A stretch of 64,000 bases of DNA from Pagrus major (lineage: Eukaryota > Chordata > Actinopteri > Spariformes > Sparidae): assembly GCF_040436345.1 (NCBI RefSeq), contig NC_133230.1:12534197-12598196 (forward strand), in the 5' to 3' direction. The stretch's first letter is position 1. Each line of letters opens with the position of its first letter. Of this stretch, positions 24,492-40,150 are shown piece by piece. Made by a program: the position numbers and the translations under genes. The notes beneath the pieces are model-generated. The model was not told the DNA's origin. It saw only the letters and a program-made list of their open reading frames with translations, and did no database searches.

Positions 24492-26799
24492 CTCTGCAGC
24501 AGAGCGACCCGACATATCTGCATGCACAGCCTACTCTCTGCACCTGGAAAGCGTGTCCGGACCCTGCTTTACACAACCACAGGAGCAAAAAACACAAAGA
24601 ATAAATGGCCGGGGGTTATGCCTTATGTAGTTTTCTGACACGCGACTCCCCCCTCCCCTTGTGCCATAAACACTCATCGATGCATCTCTCTCCTGGCACT
24701 ATCGCGGGGTGATCAGCGGGGAGGTGGCGGTAATAAGAGGAACTGGGGCACCCTGGCCTAATCTCCAGCACGAGACTTGCAGGTGAGGCACGTGTGGCAC
24801 TCAAGTTGCCCAACGTCCCCACCACGCTTATGTTTACAGTGGGATTAAGGAAGCGTGCCACCTTACATGTGACCTAACCTTCATTCAACGAAAACATATT
24901 CTCCAGAGGCATTAGGTGCTCAGGTGCAAGCTGTCGTATCAATAGATGCCCCGAGGGGATAAGATCTAACCTAATTTTGTCCACTGCTCGCTTAACTGGC
25001 CTTTCCCCACCACCGGAGAGATGGAACATTCGTCCAACTGACATAATGCAGACACAGATGGAGAAAGAAGGTCACACGGCAAATTCAAAAGGTACATGAA
25101 TGTATAGCAGCAGTTAATGGTGCACGTTCTGAATTCAATAGAGTGTCACTGAAATTGGTTGGGCCATCGACACATCTGTCAGCTTATGCAAGATTTATGT
25201 AACTGAACTCAATAACGGATGACATTCGAAGGAAATTAAGGCCACTGGATGTTCTGACTGATGATCAATCAACTTACAAACATATATTTGAAATATATTA
25301 CGATTTTAACTCGTGATCGATCTTGAAGGCATCTGCAATCTACTTTTAAGGTGAATCGTAAAGATTGCGGTATTTAATGTTCTTACTTCTGTCTCCAGAC
25401 TTCACTGACTTGCAGATCCGTACTACATAAACATACCAACTGAGTGATGCTGAGTTACTTCCTGTGGCTCTGCCTTGGGTGACATATTGGAAATAATAAA
25501 GCCTGCAACATGGCAAATGAGGAGCTTGTGTCAATAAAAAACTATCTTTAATGTCATAAATGTGTTTAAATGGTGCAAATGGAGAATTCATAGGTTATTT
25601 CAAGTCTGGCTTTAGTCTACAGGACACTTCAAAACTGAGAAAAAGAGATCGCAATTTTGTGATTAAATAAATTGTTTCACAAGTTTTTGTCCAGATTGTC
25701 TTCCCCTACAAACAAGCTTGTCTGGAAGCGAACTAAATTTGCCACCAGCTGTGAAATTTATCCTCCTAGGATGACAAAGTCAAGTCATGAATAATTAATG
25801 AACACGAAACGCTATTCATCCAATCATAACCCTAACCTTAACTGTCCTTGTGTGGCAGTAAAAGGGTTTGACGTCAAGAAAGTTTGTTTGCTACGATTGG
25901 ATGAACAAATTAATTGACTTAGTTTGATATGCTGCTGGCTATACTGGACACACACATTACAAAGAAGACCACTGATCCACAAACAAGTTGATCCGCAGAT
26001 ATTCGGACAAGACAGTGTTTTATCACGCTACAGCGGCCTCGAACAGTCACACAACCCTCTGAAGGCTTTTGACGAATGCAAAAAAAAAAAAAGGCAGAAA
26101 ACTGAACCTGTTCAGAAAAAATTAATGAGATGGGGCACAAGTTTTGGAGTCAGCGTGTAAACATGAATGACACAACTTGAGGTCAGATTTATTTTTAAAT
26201 GTACGGCAACAAAACATGACTTGCAAACTTATTTCACAACCGCACACAGAGGCCACTCGATTGAGTACGAGGAGAGCTCAACAGCCATTTTGAGTTGTAA
26301 ACCAGCATTATTTTTATTATTTTGTCATGTTGTCTAGAAAATCATTATCCTAGAAACACCCTGTAATATCGTGATATTATTGTAAGGCCATATCTGACCA
26401 CACCCTGCTTAAATCACAAACTTTAAACATGATTAAGTAAAAAAAATAAGTTTATATACCTTCTCAGCTGCACTAAGCCCAAAACATCTTACAATCTCAT
26501 GTTCATTACTTATTAAATCAAACAAGAAACTCCCAGTTTCCACACATCATCGCCTCTTATTTCTGGCGGTTTTAAGAGTCCTGAATTAATCAAAGCCGCC
26601 GTCTCTCCGGCTGTTGCCACCGGTAACAGAGCCGGTCACAGTCACCTCTTCTCACACTCGGGTTAAATAGTGCTACCTGAGGAACAACATCGGCCTGATA
26701 CAGGATCCTTTGGGAGTCTCTGCTTCAAGTGATCGCTGTCTTTTCCCAAAGGAGGGAGGATCATGTCTGGGGGACACCACAACCAGGGAAAATCAGTTA

Positions 26800-27690
26800 A
26801 GCAGCGGCTTTGTGTGCCAATATAGTGATGGACTTGAATTAGAGGAGATTATTGAGAATATGGGGAAAGTCGTTTTTAGGGGCCGACTGATACGGCTTTT
26901 TCAGGGCCGATACCGATTATTAGAAATCGAGGAGACTGAAAACCGATACTTGGGACTGATACTCATTTGCATTAAAAATTAAACTGTCATAATTTCGGAC
27001 AACCAGTGATGGGATGAAGTACAATTTACTCAAACACTGTTCTTTCTTGAGTACAATTTGGACAATTTACTTTATGTGAGTATTTCCATTTTCTGCTTCT
27101 TAATACTTGGTTACTGGTGACTTTGCAGATTCATCTTTTTCAGTGTTGGTGGACAGAACATTGTGCGAGAGGATGTTGCGTTAGAGCAAAATAAGTATGC
27201 TTTTAATTTAGTTTATTTTATTGGCAAGCTGACAGAAAAATTAATGATACTGATAATCGGAAAATGCTGAACATCGGCCCCGATAATCGGCAGGGCTGAT
27301 AATCTGTCTACCTCTAGTTGTTTTTGTAGCCCAGGCTAATCATTTCTGGAACGCTTTAGACGAGATTTCAAAATAGAGATAAATACCCTTTATGGTGACA
27401 TAGCCTTAAAATATTGGAATATTATTTAAAGGCCATATTGCCCAGCCCTATACTGAATGAGATCCATTCAACCTCTTGTAAATAAATGGATGCTTTCCTG
27501 CAAAGAAATCTCAGAATCTAACCGACCACTGCATACATTACCGATTATTGGCACTGGCAGATTATCGGGCCAATATTCAGCATTTTTCCTGTTATCAGTA
27601 TCAGTGATTGTTCTGTCAGATTGCCGATAAAATTAACTATTCAAAAAGGTGCTACTTTTGCTCTGACAACTGAACATACTAAAGCTACAA
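26800..27690 (+). repeat. local duplication, copy 1 (interrupted by a transposable element)
   Basis: The words GTGATGGACTTGAATTAGAG (26825), CCCAGCCCTATACTGAATGAG, TCCTGCAAAGAAATCTCAG, CACTGCATACATTACC and GCACTGGCAG recur in the same order at 29424-29905. Here the unit is split by the element at 26877-27317. Confidence 0.7.
26877..27317. mobile_element. GGGGCCGACTGATA-type element with terminal inverted repeats
   Basis: Its left end TAGGGGCCGACTGATACGG and right end GATAATCTGTCTACCTCTA are imperfect inverted repeats. The interior repeats the words CGATA/ATCGG characteristic of a frequent teleost non-autonomous element. It contains a fragment of the AGTACTT-type repeat (27003-27090) and no ORF of note. 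Confidence 0.65.
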
Positions 27691-27827
27691 CAAAATTTAA
27701 TGAAGAGGAAGTATAAACATCACTGGTTATTTGAAATGTCAGTCCCAAATATCAGTTTTCGGTCTTGATTTCTAATAATCGGTTTCGGTAACAGCCCTAA
27801 TAAAGCCATATCGGTCGACCCCTACCA
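27531..27827. mobile_element. second GGCCGAT-type element, opposite orientation
   Basis: It ends with ATATCGGTCGACCCCTACC, the reverse complement of the left end of the 26877 element, and starts around ACCGATTATTGGCACTGGCAG. Together the two elements make a large imperfect inverted repeat. Confidence 0.6.
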
Positions 27828-28929
27828 AGTAACATGTGCTTTTCCGGAAACCTTTCTAAGAATTTGCACTGTCATCTTTGTTTCTTTCCAGGAAATCAGT
27901 TGCAAAATATGGGAGCTGTAAACTTAAGCATGAACCAAAGGTCTTCATATAACTGATGTACTTAAATTATTAAGTTACAAATCTTAAAAAAAAGGGGGGG
28001 GGTTGTTAGTTAGTTACCTCTAGTAACTACTACTACCTCTGTTAGTTACCTCCAGTAACAACTCAGATTACAAACACATTTCTGATGAAGACACATGAAG
28101 CTGCCTGTCTGCATTTTCTAGTTATGCAACCATTAATTTCATGTTACAGTCTGACAAACTGTCTGGCCAGAGACCGGTAATGATTAAATACTTAAACCAC
28201 ATCTGTGCCAACAACTCTGTTTGATCCAACGCCCATCTCCCCTGAACTGTTTGCCCTGCACACTGATAATAATCAGGGCAGAAATCCTGGCACAGTTTCT
28301 CTCCAGGTCATCTGCAAATGTTAGCCGAGTACAACCATTATGTTAGCGAATCCAGCAAATAGCCCGAGCCGTGTACAGTTAGCTATGAAGCTCTACCATC
28401 AGACTAATTCCTGGGAAGCAGTGCCTCTTATTGCTTTAATTCAACCACAGAGCAGCTGACACATAATCTGCACAAGCAGCACATGAAGCTAGACATAAAC
28501 TAACACACAACTAATGAGACTACAGCAGACATTAATAAAGTGAACCCCCCCAAGCATTTACACGCCACCGTGCAAGCTATCCAACATGAACGTTAGCTTC
28601 CTGTGTTAGCCGACAGAGTCGAGGTATTTACACAATTTACCAGTAATTCCTATGAGAAAGTACGGTGTCATTCGGTGTTAATTTACCATGCATGCCATCT
28701 TATTTATCTGTCCTTTACGTTGGTTTAATAAGTAAGCTGGCGGGGAGTAACTTAGTTTGGCCCGGGCATTGAAGTTTTCCGTTCCAGAAATTAGTCGGCA
28801 CCAGCAGCCATTGGAGTGGGCACTGAAATGGCATCGTGTAGAAGCATCTCACTCCCGCTGCGCCCAGCTGCGAAGCTAATCGCACAACAAACATTCCTGA
28901 ACCGCCAAAATGATCGAAACCAGTCTTAC

Positions 28930-29035
28930 CATTGAAGGAGTGAACGAGAAACGCTTTTATTAAAGCGTCTTCAATTGAATCCACAGTGTCAAGCTTTGTC
29001 TGTTGTTAGGGAGCACTATTTAGCAGGAAGTGGTC
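28930..29035 (-). other. eya3: probable eya3 first exon (5' UTR or alternative N-terminus)
   Basis: On the minus strand a CpG-associated promoter is followed by a good donor CAATG|GTAAGAC at 28930/28929. The exon contains an ATG at 28984 opening MDSIEDALIKAFLVHSFN, which leaves phase 1. If it joined an acceptor CATGCAG|AT just before 24515, that frame would continue into [13 protein letters not shown]. Otherwise it is an upstream ORF or simple UTR. The 3' partner exon is not proven. Confidence 0.4.
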
Positions 29036-29135
29036 GTCGCTCGGCCTACTGCGCATGTGCGCGGCGTTGATCACAGATGTCCTTTCTGTGGCGGCGCGAC
29101 GGGAGACGACAGGTGTGGCGGTGCATCAACACAGG
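28990..29135. promoter_or_regulatory. CpG promoter with ETS and NRF1 motifs, possibly bidirectional
   Basis: A CAGGAAGTGG ETS site at 29024-29033 and a TGCGCATGTGCGC NRF1-type site at 29050-29062 sit in a CpG-rich stretch (to about 29110). A good minus-strand donor lies at 28930 and a plus-strand donor-like ACACAG|GTGAGG near 29133. This fits a TATA-less housekeeping-type promoter for eya3, with possible divergent transcription. Confidence 0.5.
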
Positions 29136-29423
29136 TGAGGGACAAAACCGCAGACATTTGTTCTTTGAACAGACGAACCCGGTTGTTAAAAGTTGTCAGC
29201 TTTGTGTCAGGGTGTGTTACTTCTTATAAAGGCTCAAACAAGTTGTAGGACACGTAGAACATAGTGATTAATTCATTAATTGGTTTGGCTAATTTTAAGC
29301 TAGCTGAGTTCAAGTTTAAAGTTTAAGTTCAGGCTCATTTGTCATTTTTCTCATTGTTAGAAGCACTCCTAGCCTAAATAAAAACATATATATGTTTAGG
29401 AACAAATTAAATTAAATTAAACA

Positions 29424-29905
29424 AAGGCTTTGGGTGCCAGTATTGTGATGGACTTGAATTAGAGGAGATTCTTGAGAATCTGGGAACAGTATATATATTT
29501 AGCATTTAGCAAAATAGTAATACACATCCTGTATTGTGATATAGCCTTAAAATATCACAATATTATTTTAAGGCCATTTTTGCCCAGCCCAATACTGAAT
29601 GAGATCCATTGTAACCAAGGTAAATACCAATTTAAATCAGCATATTTGTTCAAATGGTTGCTTTCCTGCAAAGAAATCTCAGATTTTAGTGTTTTGGCAT
29701 TTGGTATTTTTTAGTTAAGAGTAACAACTGATCACTGCATACATTTCCAAATACCAAGTAATAAGGTTAGACGGATTACTGGCACTGGCATTGCTGGCAG
29801 CATTTTTGAAATTTGTTGGTATCTGTGATTTTTCTGTCAGATTGCCAATAAAATAGATTAATCTAAAAATATGCTACTTTGGCTCTGATGACTAAACATA
29901 CTCAA
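29424..29905 (+). repeat. local duplication, copy 2
   Basis: Counterpart of 26800-27690: GTGATGGACTTGAATTAGAG, GCCCAGCCCAATACTGAATG, TCCTGCAAAGAAATCTCAG and CTTTGGCTCTGATGAC occur in the same order. It lacks the transposable element inserted in copy 1. The remainder of 29136-30165 shows nothing coding. Confidence 0.7.
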
Positions 29906-30164
29906 TGTATCTAATAAACTGACAAAAGATCAGTTAAAACATAGAACATCAGGAGAAACTATAAACCCTATGAAATGTAAAGGCATCAAAAGAAGCAAAA
30001 AGATAAATCTTCTAGGTCTTAGTAAAGAGGTTCATCCTAAATACACCCTAAATTCAATAAGAGCAGAAATTTGTTGATAGAAACTAGCAACTGTTTTTAT
30101 AATAGAATAAGTTACCCAGTTATCTCGTTCCAGCATCAGTTGTGAGGTTTTGTTGCTTTTCTTT

Positions 30165-30345
30165 GTCTTATGGTAATAAATATCTTTGGGTTTTGGACTG
30201 TAAGTTGCATAAAACAAGACATATGAAGAAGCCACATTTGGCTTCAGTAAGTGATGATTGGCATTTTTTCAAATTTTTCTTTCATTTTACAGACCAATCG
30301 ATCAACCGGTTAATTGACAACATTTTTGTCTGTTTCGTCACTGTC
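30165..30345. repeat. ATCTTTGGGTTTTGGACTG-type repeat fragment
   Basis: AAATATCTTTGGGTTTTGGA followed by ATAAAACAAGACATATGAAG, with a downstream TCGATCAACCGGTTAATTGA, matches the pattern near 59975 and 14110. It is a fragment of the same broad family as 7085-7335. Confidence 0.6.
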
Positions 30346-30469
30346 AATTAAAATAATTATAAACTACCCTTCTATGTGTGTTATATGTATTATCGAATTA
30401 TTATGTATTCAGTAATATTAACATAAAAATAGCATGAATAGCATCACAAAGTAAAAAGTAAACAGCACA

Positions 30470-32316
30470 CTTGCCTCGATTTTGAGAATTTATTTGCCGT
30501 TTCTGAAATTCTGACACAGATTACAGTTCAATATTTCAGTTGATCATGTAAATTATCTTCTTTATACAGTAGCAGTGGCATGAAAATAAATATACATAAA
30601 AAATACAAAACAGAAAAATAATGCTTCCAAATATGGAAGAAAATTATCGAGAACTGTGTGTTGCCTTATTTTTTTTTCTTCTTCTTTTCAGCAGGCTTGA
30701 AAATGAAACTCTACAATGTGGAGTCTGAGTGGGGCAAAACAAAGTCATGAACAATCTCTGTTTGAGTGAAGATTCTCTCTTAATAACTTACTTTTTAATA
30801 ATATCAGATCATAAATTACAACTAACACTTTTGCTAAAAGAGATAAAATGATATTATTCTTCCAGAGTTAACAAGATTTTATTGCACTTTCCAGAACCAT
30901 ATGATGCAGAGCGCCAGTGGCTAAACACAGTTGCAGAAAGCCAGCGCCTGCTCCACCTAGTGGTCCTTCTTCAGAGTTAATGAAGCACTTCCTTAAACAG
31001 ATTATTGTCTAGAAAAGGGACAAAGAGGTTGAGGGAAAAGAGATATGTACATAGAATATATATGGATCAGGCCGCCTTGGACAGGCACAAGACATTCACA
31101 GTTCTTCTCTACATGATGCATAAATACAAAAACATCTGTAATCATAGACTCTATAGTTTGTCCGGAGTGTTTGCAATAAAACAGCAATCACTTATATTCG
31201 AAAGAAGATTATGTGCTATCATTGATGTGGGCCTGTTATTGCTGGTTGAACTCTCCAATGCTCCGTCTCTCCTGATCAACGAGAGAAGTCTTTCAGTAAG
31301 TTTGCAAACAGCAGATATAGATTAACACGAACGAAAAGACGTTTGACAAACCAAAAATAAAGAGATATTGCCATACAGGAAATATATTTTTTCATTGAAT
31401 CTATTCATGTATATTTATATCATATCATATTTACTAGGAAACATTTATAACTCATTTATAATATATGCAGAACGGTCTTATAATAAAGAGAATGTTTGTG
31501 GTTATTAAAAGATGGAAAACCTTTTGGTTTTGCAATAAAATATATATGTAACTTTTTTTCTTCTACACAGTACAGTTAAACTTTGATCTTCAGTTTATGA
31601 GGACAAACCGGTCAAAAAAAAGTGTTTAAAGCGTACCATAATTAACAGTTTGGTCCAAGTGTACACCACTGAAACTACAGATATGAAAATAAACAAAGAT
31701 ATGCAGCTGTCTAATCCAAAGTTGCTGATGCTTAAAGCAGAATGTTTAACTTTTCTTGACCCTTGTTTCCTCAAGTGCAATTGAGCATTTACATGAAAAC
31801 AACAAAAACAGATTTAACATATGTAGACGTGTAATGAAGGCATCACCCTCAACAGCTAGCGCTCGGGTCAAAAAGCCCAAACGAGTGAAATGGATTTGCG
31901 GTTTCTGATAACGCTGTTGCTGCCGTCCAAACTGCCTTTTGAACCTCAGGCACTTCTCCTCATGTCACTTCACCAGTAGCTGTGAGGTCCCGAGTCCTCG
32001 GAGAGCGATGTTTTATGACCTCAGAGTGCATCCATACTTGGCACACATGTATTTTTAATTTTGGGGCGGTTGAGGCAGAGGAGTAGGGCCAATGGTGTTG
32101 TAACATGAGAGTACCAATCTGTACACTTTTCATGCACAAGATCCCCCAAAGTTTTCATGTCCATCATGTCAGTTAGATCCTCTCATCAGGCTGTGTAACA
32201 TCCCCCCATACAGGCTGCTCCAGCGTGGTCCCTCAGTCAAGAATAAGACTCTAAATCCAGAGATTTTGTCCTGGTTCTTGTGAGCTCCTTGGACAGACGG
32301 GTCGACATGTTGGCGT
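30470..32316 (-). other. probable 3' UTR of the sgk gene
   Basis: Non-coding sequence follows the sgk stop. Minus-strand AATAAA signals occur at 30489-30494 and 30878-30883, giving a 3' UTR of about 1.4-1.8 kb. The stretch is AT-rich with several AUUUA words in the transcript sense, which would suit the unstable mRNA known for SGK1. This is inference only. Confidence 0.45.
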
Positions 32317-36207
<3,891 letters not shown>

Positions 36208-36470
36208 GTTGAGCAGACGAGATAAATATCCAATAAAAAGCACGAAGAAGAAGAAAAAAAAAAAAATCAATAATAGTCCGTCTCTGTGTCTGTCAGTGAT
36301 CCGCTCCGACACGCGTCTCCTCCGGCCGCGCTGCGCTCTGTGTTGCCGCTGCCCACGGTCAGCCGGCTCTTATATACGGACCACGTGGTGCTCGAGAGGA
36401 GGAGGGTGACGCCCATTTTTGTCGTCACCCGCGTCTCCACGGCAACTGCTGGGGGCGTGACGTCACGGGA
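36208..36470 (-). promoter_or_regulatory. sgk promoter: TATA, E-box, X-box-like and CRE
   Basis: On the minus strand TATATAAG (36369-36376) lies about 160 bp upstream of the ATG, predicting transcription start near 36340. Upstream are a CACGTG E-box (36382-36387), an X-box-like GTCTCCACGGCAAC (36433-36446) and a perfect TGACGTCA CRE (36458-36465), in CpG-rich DNA. A TATA plus CRE layout suits an inducible gene. Mammalian SGK1 is hormone- and cAMP-inducible. Confidence 0.7.
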
Positions 36471-36527
36471 TTCCGCCGCAGCCATATCTGCCTGCAGGAG
36501 GCGGAGGATGACGAGGAGGTCTCACCG

Positions 36528-36603
36528 CAGAGGAGGAGGAGGATGATGATGATGATGAGGAGCTCTCCCACCTCCTCCTCCTCCTCCTCCTCCTCCTCCT
36601 CTT
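36528..36603. repeat. GGA/ATG triplet tract facing a CCT triplet tract
   Basis: (GAG)n runs into (GAT)5, then GAGGAGCTCTCCCACCTCC and about ten TCC/CTC units. The purine and pyrimidine triplet tracts are inverted relative to one another around GAGCTC and can form a hairpin. It lies about 190 bp upstream of the predicted sgk start of transcription. Confidence 0.85.
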
Positions 36604-39569
36604 CATCGTTTTCTTTCAGTGGAAAGCTCCCACTGACTGTAATCACCGTGCACACAAAGGGACTTGAGTCAGATATTAAAAAAAGGGGGAATAAACTGCG
36701 ATCACACGAAAAGATAGTCTGAAAGTCTTTCTCTGATGTCTTGCAGACCACCCAAAAATGGGCTGGAATCGTTTTATTTTGAAAGGGTGTCGAGAAATGT
36801 ATGTCACGACTGCTGCATCTGAGCATCTGCCTGAAACGGCTGCAGTTTCTGACCCCGATAATCCACATGAAAGCTACAGAAATGCATGATTTAAAAAAGA
36901 AAAACAACAATCCTATTTGAACAATCCTGTATTTAAATCAGATTTCCTGAAATCTCCACGTGCTGAATAATTAGTGGATTTGCGTGGCTGGACGAGGTCA
37001 AGGTCGTAAAGGTGACTTTGCACGGCAGAATTACATAAATTCAGAGAAACTCACATATGACATCATTCTCGTTTAAGCCGAATCAGTAATCAGTCCAGCT
37101 GTCAGAGATGTGGTCCACTAACCCTTTAAGTTACGTAACTGTGCCATAATGCAGATAGCTATACTGCCCGGGGAGGAGGCCGAGTGAGTCGCACTGAACA
37201 TTTTCCAGTCAGTGAAAGTGATTCGTGTGTCTGTTGATTGAAGTGGGGATCGCTCACGGAGCAATCGTGGCTGTGGGACGAGGGTTACAACCGTCTGTAA
37301 TAACGACAAAACATTTCTCTCGTAACTGCTGCTTTCGGCTACAGCTGTCCAAAACCTAAAGGCAAGAGGGCTGCCATGCCAGTGACCACAGTTCAAGGCT
37401 GAGTTTAAACATTTGTAAGTGAGAAACCACAAGAGATTGTAGAGTTCCCCATTTCTATCTGTGTTTGTGGCAACTAAAGCAGGTATTTTCAGCCTAAACG
37501 TATTTATTTTTGGCCTAAACATATCAAAACCATAACACACAACCTAAAATAGAAAACCACCAGCATTTATTCTGAAGGTTATTTGATTGCTGCTGCAGCT
37601 CTACTACTTTCACTGACGTAAACAATCTGAGTACTTGTTCCACTTCTGCTCTTAAAAACACCTGCTCCAGTCCTCAGAGACTCACTCAGCTGACCTCTGA
37701 AACTCTGGGGTTTTGTCCCCAGTTTGACATGTGACAGTCATGCATGATTTAATGGAAGTGAGACAATCACAGGACCGATAGTTCTTGAATTGCTGAAAGA
37801 GGAAGTTGAGCGAGTGAACTGTGGTGTTGGGCTCAAACAGAAACCAGCCGGTGTGAAGCCATCAAGTAGTGAATCATGTCACAGTACCCTCAGCTTCATC
37901 TCTGTTTACACACCGAATCACACCAGATCCAGTTACATGACAGCGACACCTCTCCCGGGCTTTGCGGGGGGCTTTTTTTCCTCACCTCATCTTGTCTTTC
38001 TGTAAATTATTCAAGTGTATCATGTCGTCATCTCTGGTAACATGTAAAATAAACTTGGGTAGTTCCCTCAAGCAGCGTTATTGCCCTTGTGTTTTTGATT
38101 TGCATTGTCACTGCTATAATGGAACAGAAAGTCAGGTGGTATAGAGAGAAACACAGCTGGTTGAAGTGGTATTTCCCCCTTTTGTAAATGATGCTATTCT
38201 GCGTAACAGAACTAATAGATCACGAAGTGTGAAAGCAGCCCACGTCAGTCTGATCTGAGCCTTTTCCTGTTGCGATAGAGGATCAGAATCATCTTTCAGT
38301 TTCTTTCTGTCTCTCTGTAAATGCCTTTTTAGCACCAGATTACTGAGGTTTTATTTAGCTGCCCTGCTTTTCCATCCTGCTTGTCCAATCTTGTGATTGA
38401 TGCTGAGCAGACAGCCAGTGTTCCCGCTCGCTGACAAGCAGTCATGTGAGTCACCTGCCAGCATATCCGCTAAAAGCCTTAGCAGCTCTCACAGGGGGCC
38501 GTCGATCACTGCCCCCCAGCCTCAGCGTGGTGCCACATGACTACAGGCCCCCTCTGGGGCTGCAGGTTGGTGTGTGAGCAGCATTTGAAATTAACCCCAG
38601 CTTGTGCCTCTAATGCTGCATTCGAGACACATAGCCAAGCATCCGATTCCTCTGAAAAATAAACACTAGACGATCTTTGAAAACACTGCAGTAACGCATT
38701 TGTTTTGCTACTGCGGGGCAGCTGAAACAGGTTGTAAACACAGCGCTGACACATCATCACCTTTTATTTTATTATGTTAGCAAACAATTGCTCAGTCACA
38801 CATCCAGCAGTCACAGAGCAACATTATCATACATTGGATGTCGTGTTTGTGTCTATCTGATGACATTCACTCTCTCTTTTTGGTCTCCACCATCTCCTGA
38901 GGGAAATATCTGCCTCCATAGCCTCTAAATGCTCAACTATGATCACTTACTAGCTGCTATTTGTGTCTGTCTGCTGTTTGATGCTGAGCAGGTACTGTAC
39001 AGCGGGAAAACAGCTGCTGTGGCCAAAAATTAGGCAATGAGAGAGTGCTGAGAGTGAACCACAGCAGTAAAGTTGCAGCCAGACAGCTAAAGTATCAGCT
39101 GACATCACTTTGAAGCGCTGTAAAGCGAGGAAAACTGTAGATATAGATGATAATTCACTGCACGTTCAACGATCTCTTTCATATTGTCGTTCACATCGTC
39201 ATTCAGCTGGCTGAAAATGTCCTTGCTGTTTTTGTCAAAGATAATGTGGCGGCGGTGTTTTGGACTTGTAACAGTATCAGTATACACATATAACAGCAGT
39301 GGTGAACGAAACACAACTTATAAAATAAGCAGAAATACCAAAATACATTCTTAAATTACTCCATTACTAGTTAAAGCCCTGAATCCAACATGTTACTTAA
39401 ATAGAGTATAGGAATATTATCAAAAAAAATGGCTTCTTTCAATGTTTTACATTATTATAGATTATTAAATGATTCTGTTGTGCATGTGAGAGCATTTCAG
39501 TGTTGAAACAATAAAAGTAATTTTAAATTCTTTGTATACTACTGGGTAGATTAGTAGTATAGTAATGCG
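36604..39569. other. non-coding interval upstream of sgk
   Basis: No supported exon. A 140-codon open frame at 37118-37540 (minus) has no recognisable domain, and its surroundings look repeat-derived. The rest is unique-looking sequence with ordinary AT content. Confidence 0.4.
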
Positions 39570-39700
39570 GCATGTTGTTGAAGGCTCTCAGTCATGCAGG
39601 TCAGAGTAATTCAAACCGCTGTATCGTTGGCAACTGGACGTGTTTCAGTTACTTGAAGACGTTTTGCCTCTCATCCAAGAGGCTTCTTCACTTCTGATTA
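39570..39700. repeat. fragment of a common teleost repeat (CGCCTCTCATCCAAGAGGCTTC type)
   Basis: The block CAACTGGACGTGTTTCAG, CTTGAAGACGTTTTGCCTCT and CATCCAAGAGGCTTCTTCA is a motif I know from many fish genomes, usually next to retroelement sequence. Class is uncertain. A shorter CCAAGAGGCTTCATCAGCTC occurs at 50551. Confidence 0.55.
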
Positions 39701-39951
39701 ACAGGAGGGGGGTTTGCACGCTTTAAACTCAGTGTGGGAGTGTACTTACAGGGTCGTTAAGATCACACGTGAACTCGGAGTTTCAGAGTCGGCCACATGT
39801 GAGCCGTTGACTCAAACTGCATTCGTGTGGGTCGTTAGGTGTGTAGGTGCGTCATCAAGAAACCGAAACACGTCCTACGATATAGCACTTAGCAGAAGTA
39901 ATGCATCATATATAAGCTTTTCATATGACTTCTATGTTAAAAGTAACTAGG

Positions 39952-40150
39952 GCTGGCAATATATCGATATTATCATTATATCATGATAAGTGTTGTCTTG
40001 TCCTGGTTTTAAAGGCTTCATTAGCCCAGTTCTACCATTTATGAACTGTTTTTTGTGGAGATTTTGAAGTATCAAGATACATATCGTGTATTGTGATATA
40101 GCCTAAAAATATTGCATTATTTTTTTTAAGGCCTTATCGCCCAACCCTAC
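39952..40150. mobile_element. MITE-like element, about 200 bp, with AGGGCTGGCAATAT ends
   Basis: The left end TAGGGCTGGCAATATATCG and right end GCCTTATCGCCCAACCCTA are inverted repeats with an AT-rich, non-coding interior containing TGTGATATAGCCTAAAAATA. The same tail is seen, degraded, at 27385-27450 and 29530-29595. Confidence 0.75.

Larger units (their letters stand above)
24516..28929 (-). other. eya3: probable eya3 intron 1 / 5' region
   Basis: This is the interval between the first EYA3 coding exon and the probable first exon at 28930. It holds no convincing exon. It contains a perfect CRE-type TGACGTCA at 25869-25876, a GC-rich stretch at 26590-26650, and repeat elements at 26800-27827. 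The rest is AT-rich unique-looking sequence. Confidence 0.45.

Noticed and set aside
36425-36910. 161-codon frame with a Glu run
   Set aside because: Produced by the triplet microsatellite near 36530-36603. No protein family.
37118-37540. 140-codon open frame, minus strand
   Set aside because: No recognisable domain, no matching splice context, and the surrounding sequence looks repeat-derived. An open frame of this length can arise by chance in 27 kb.
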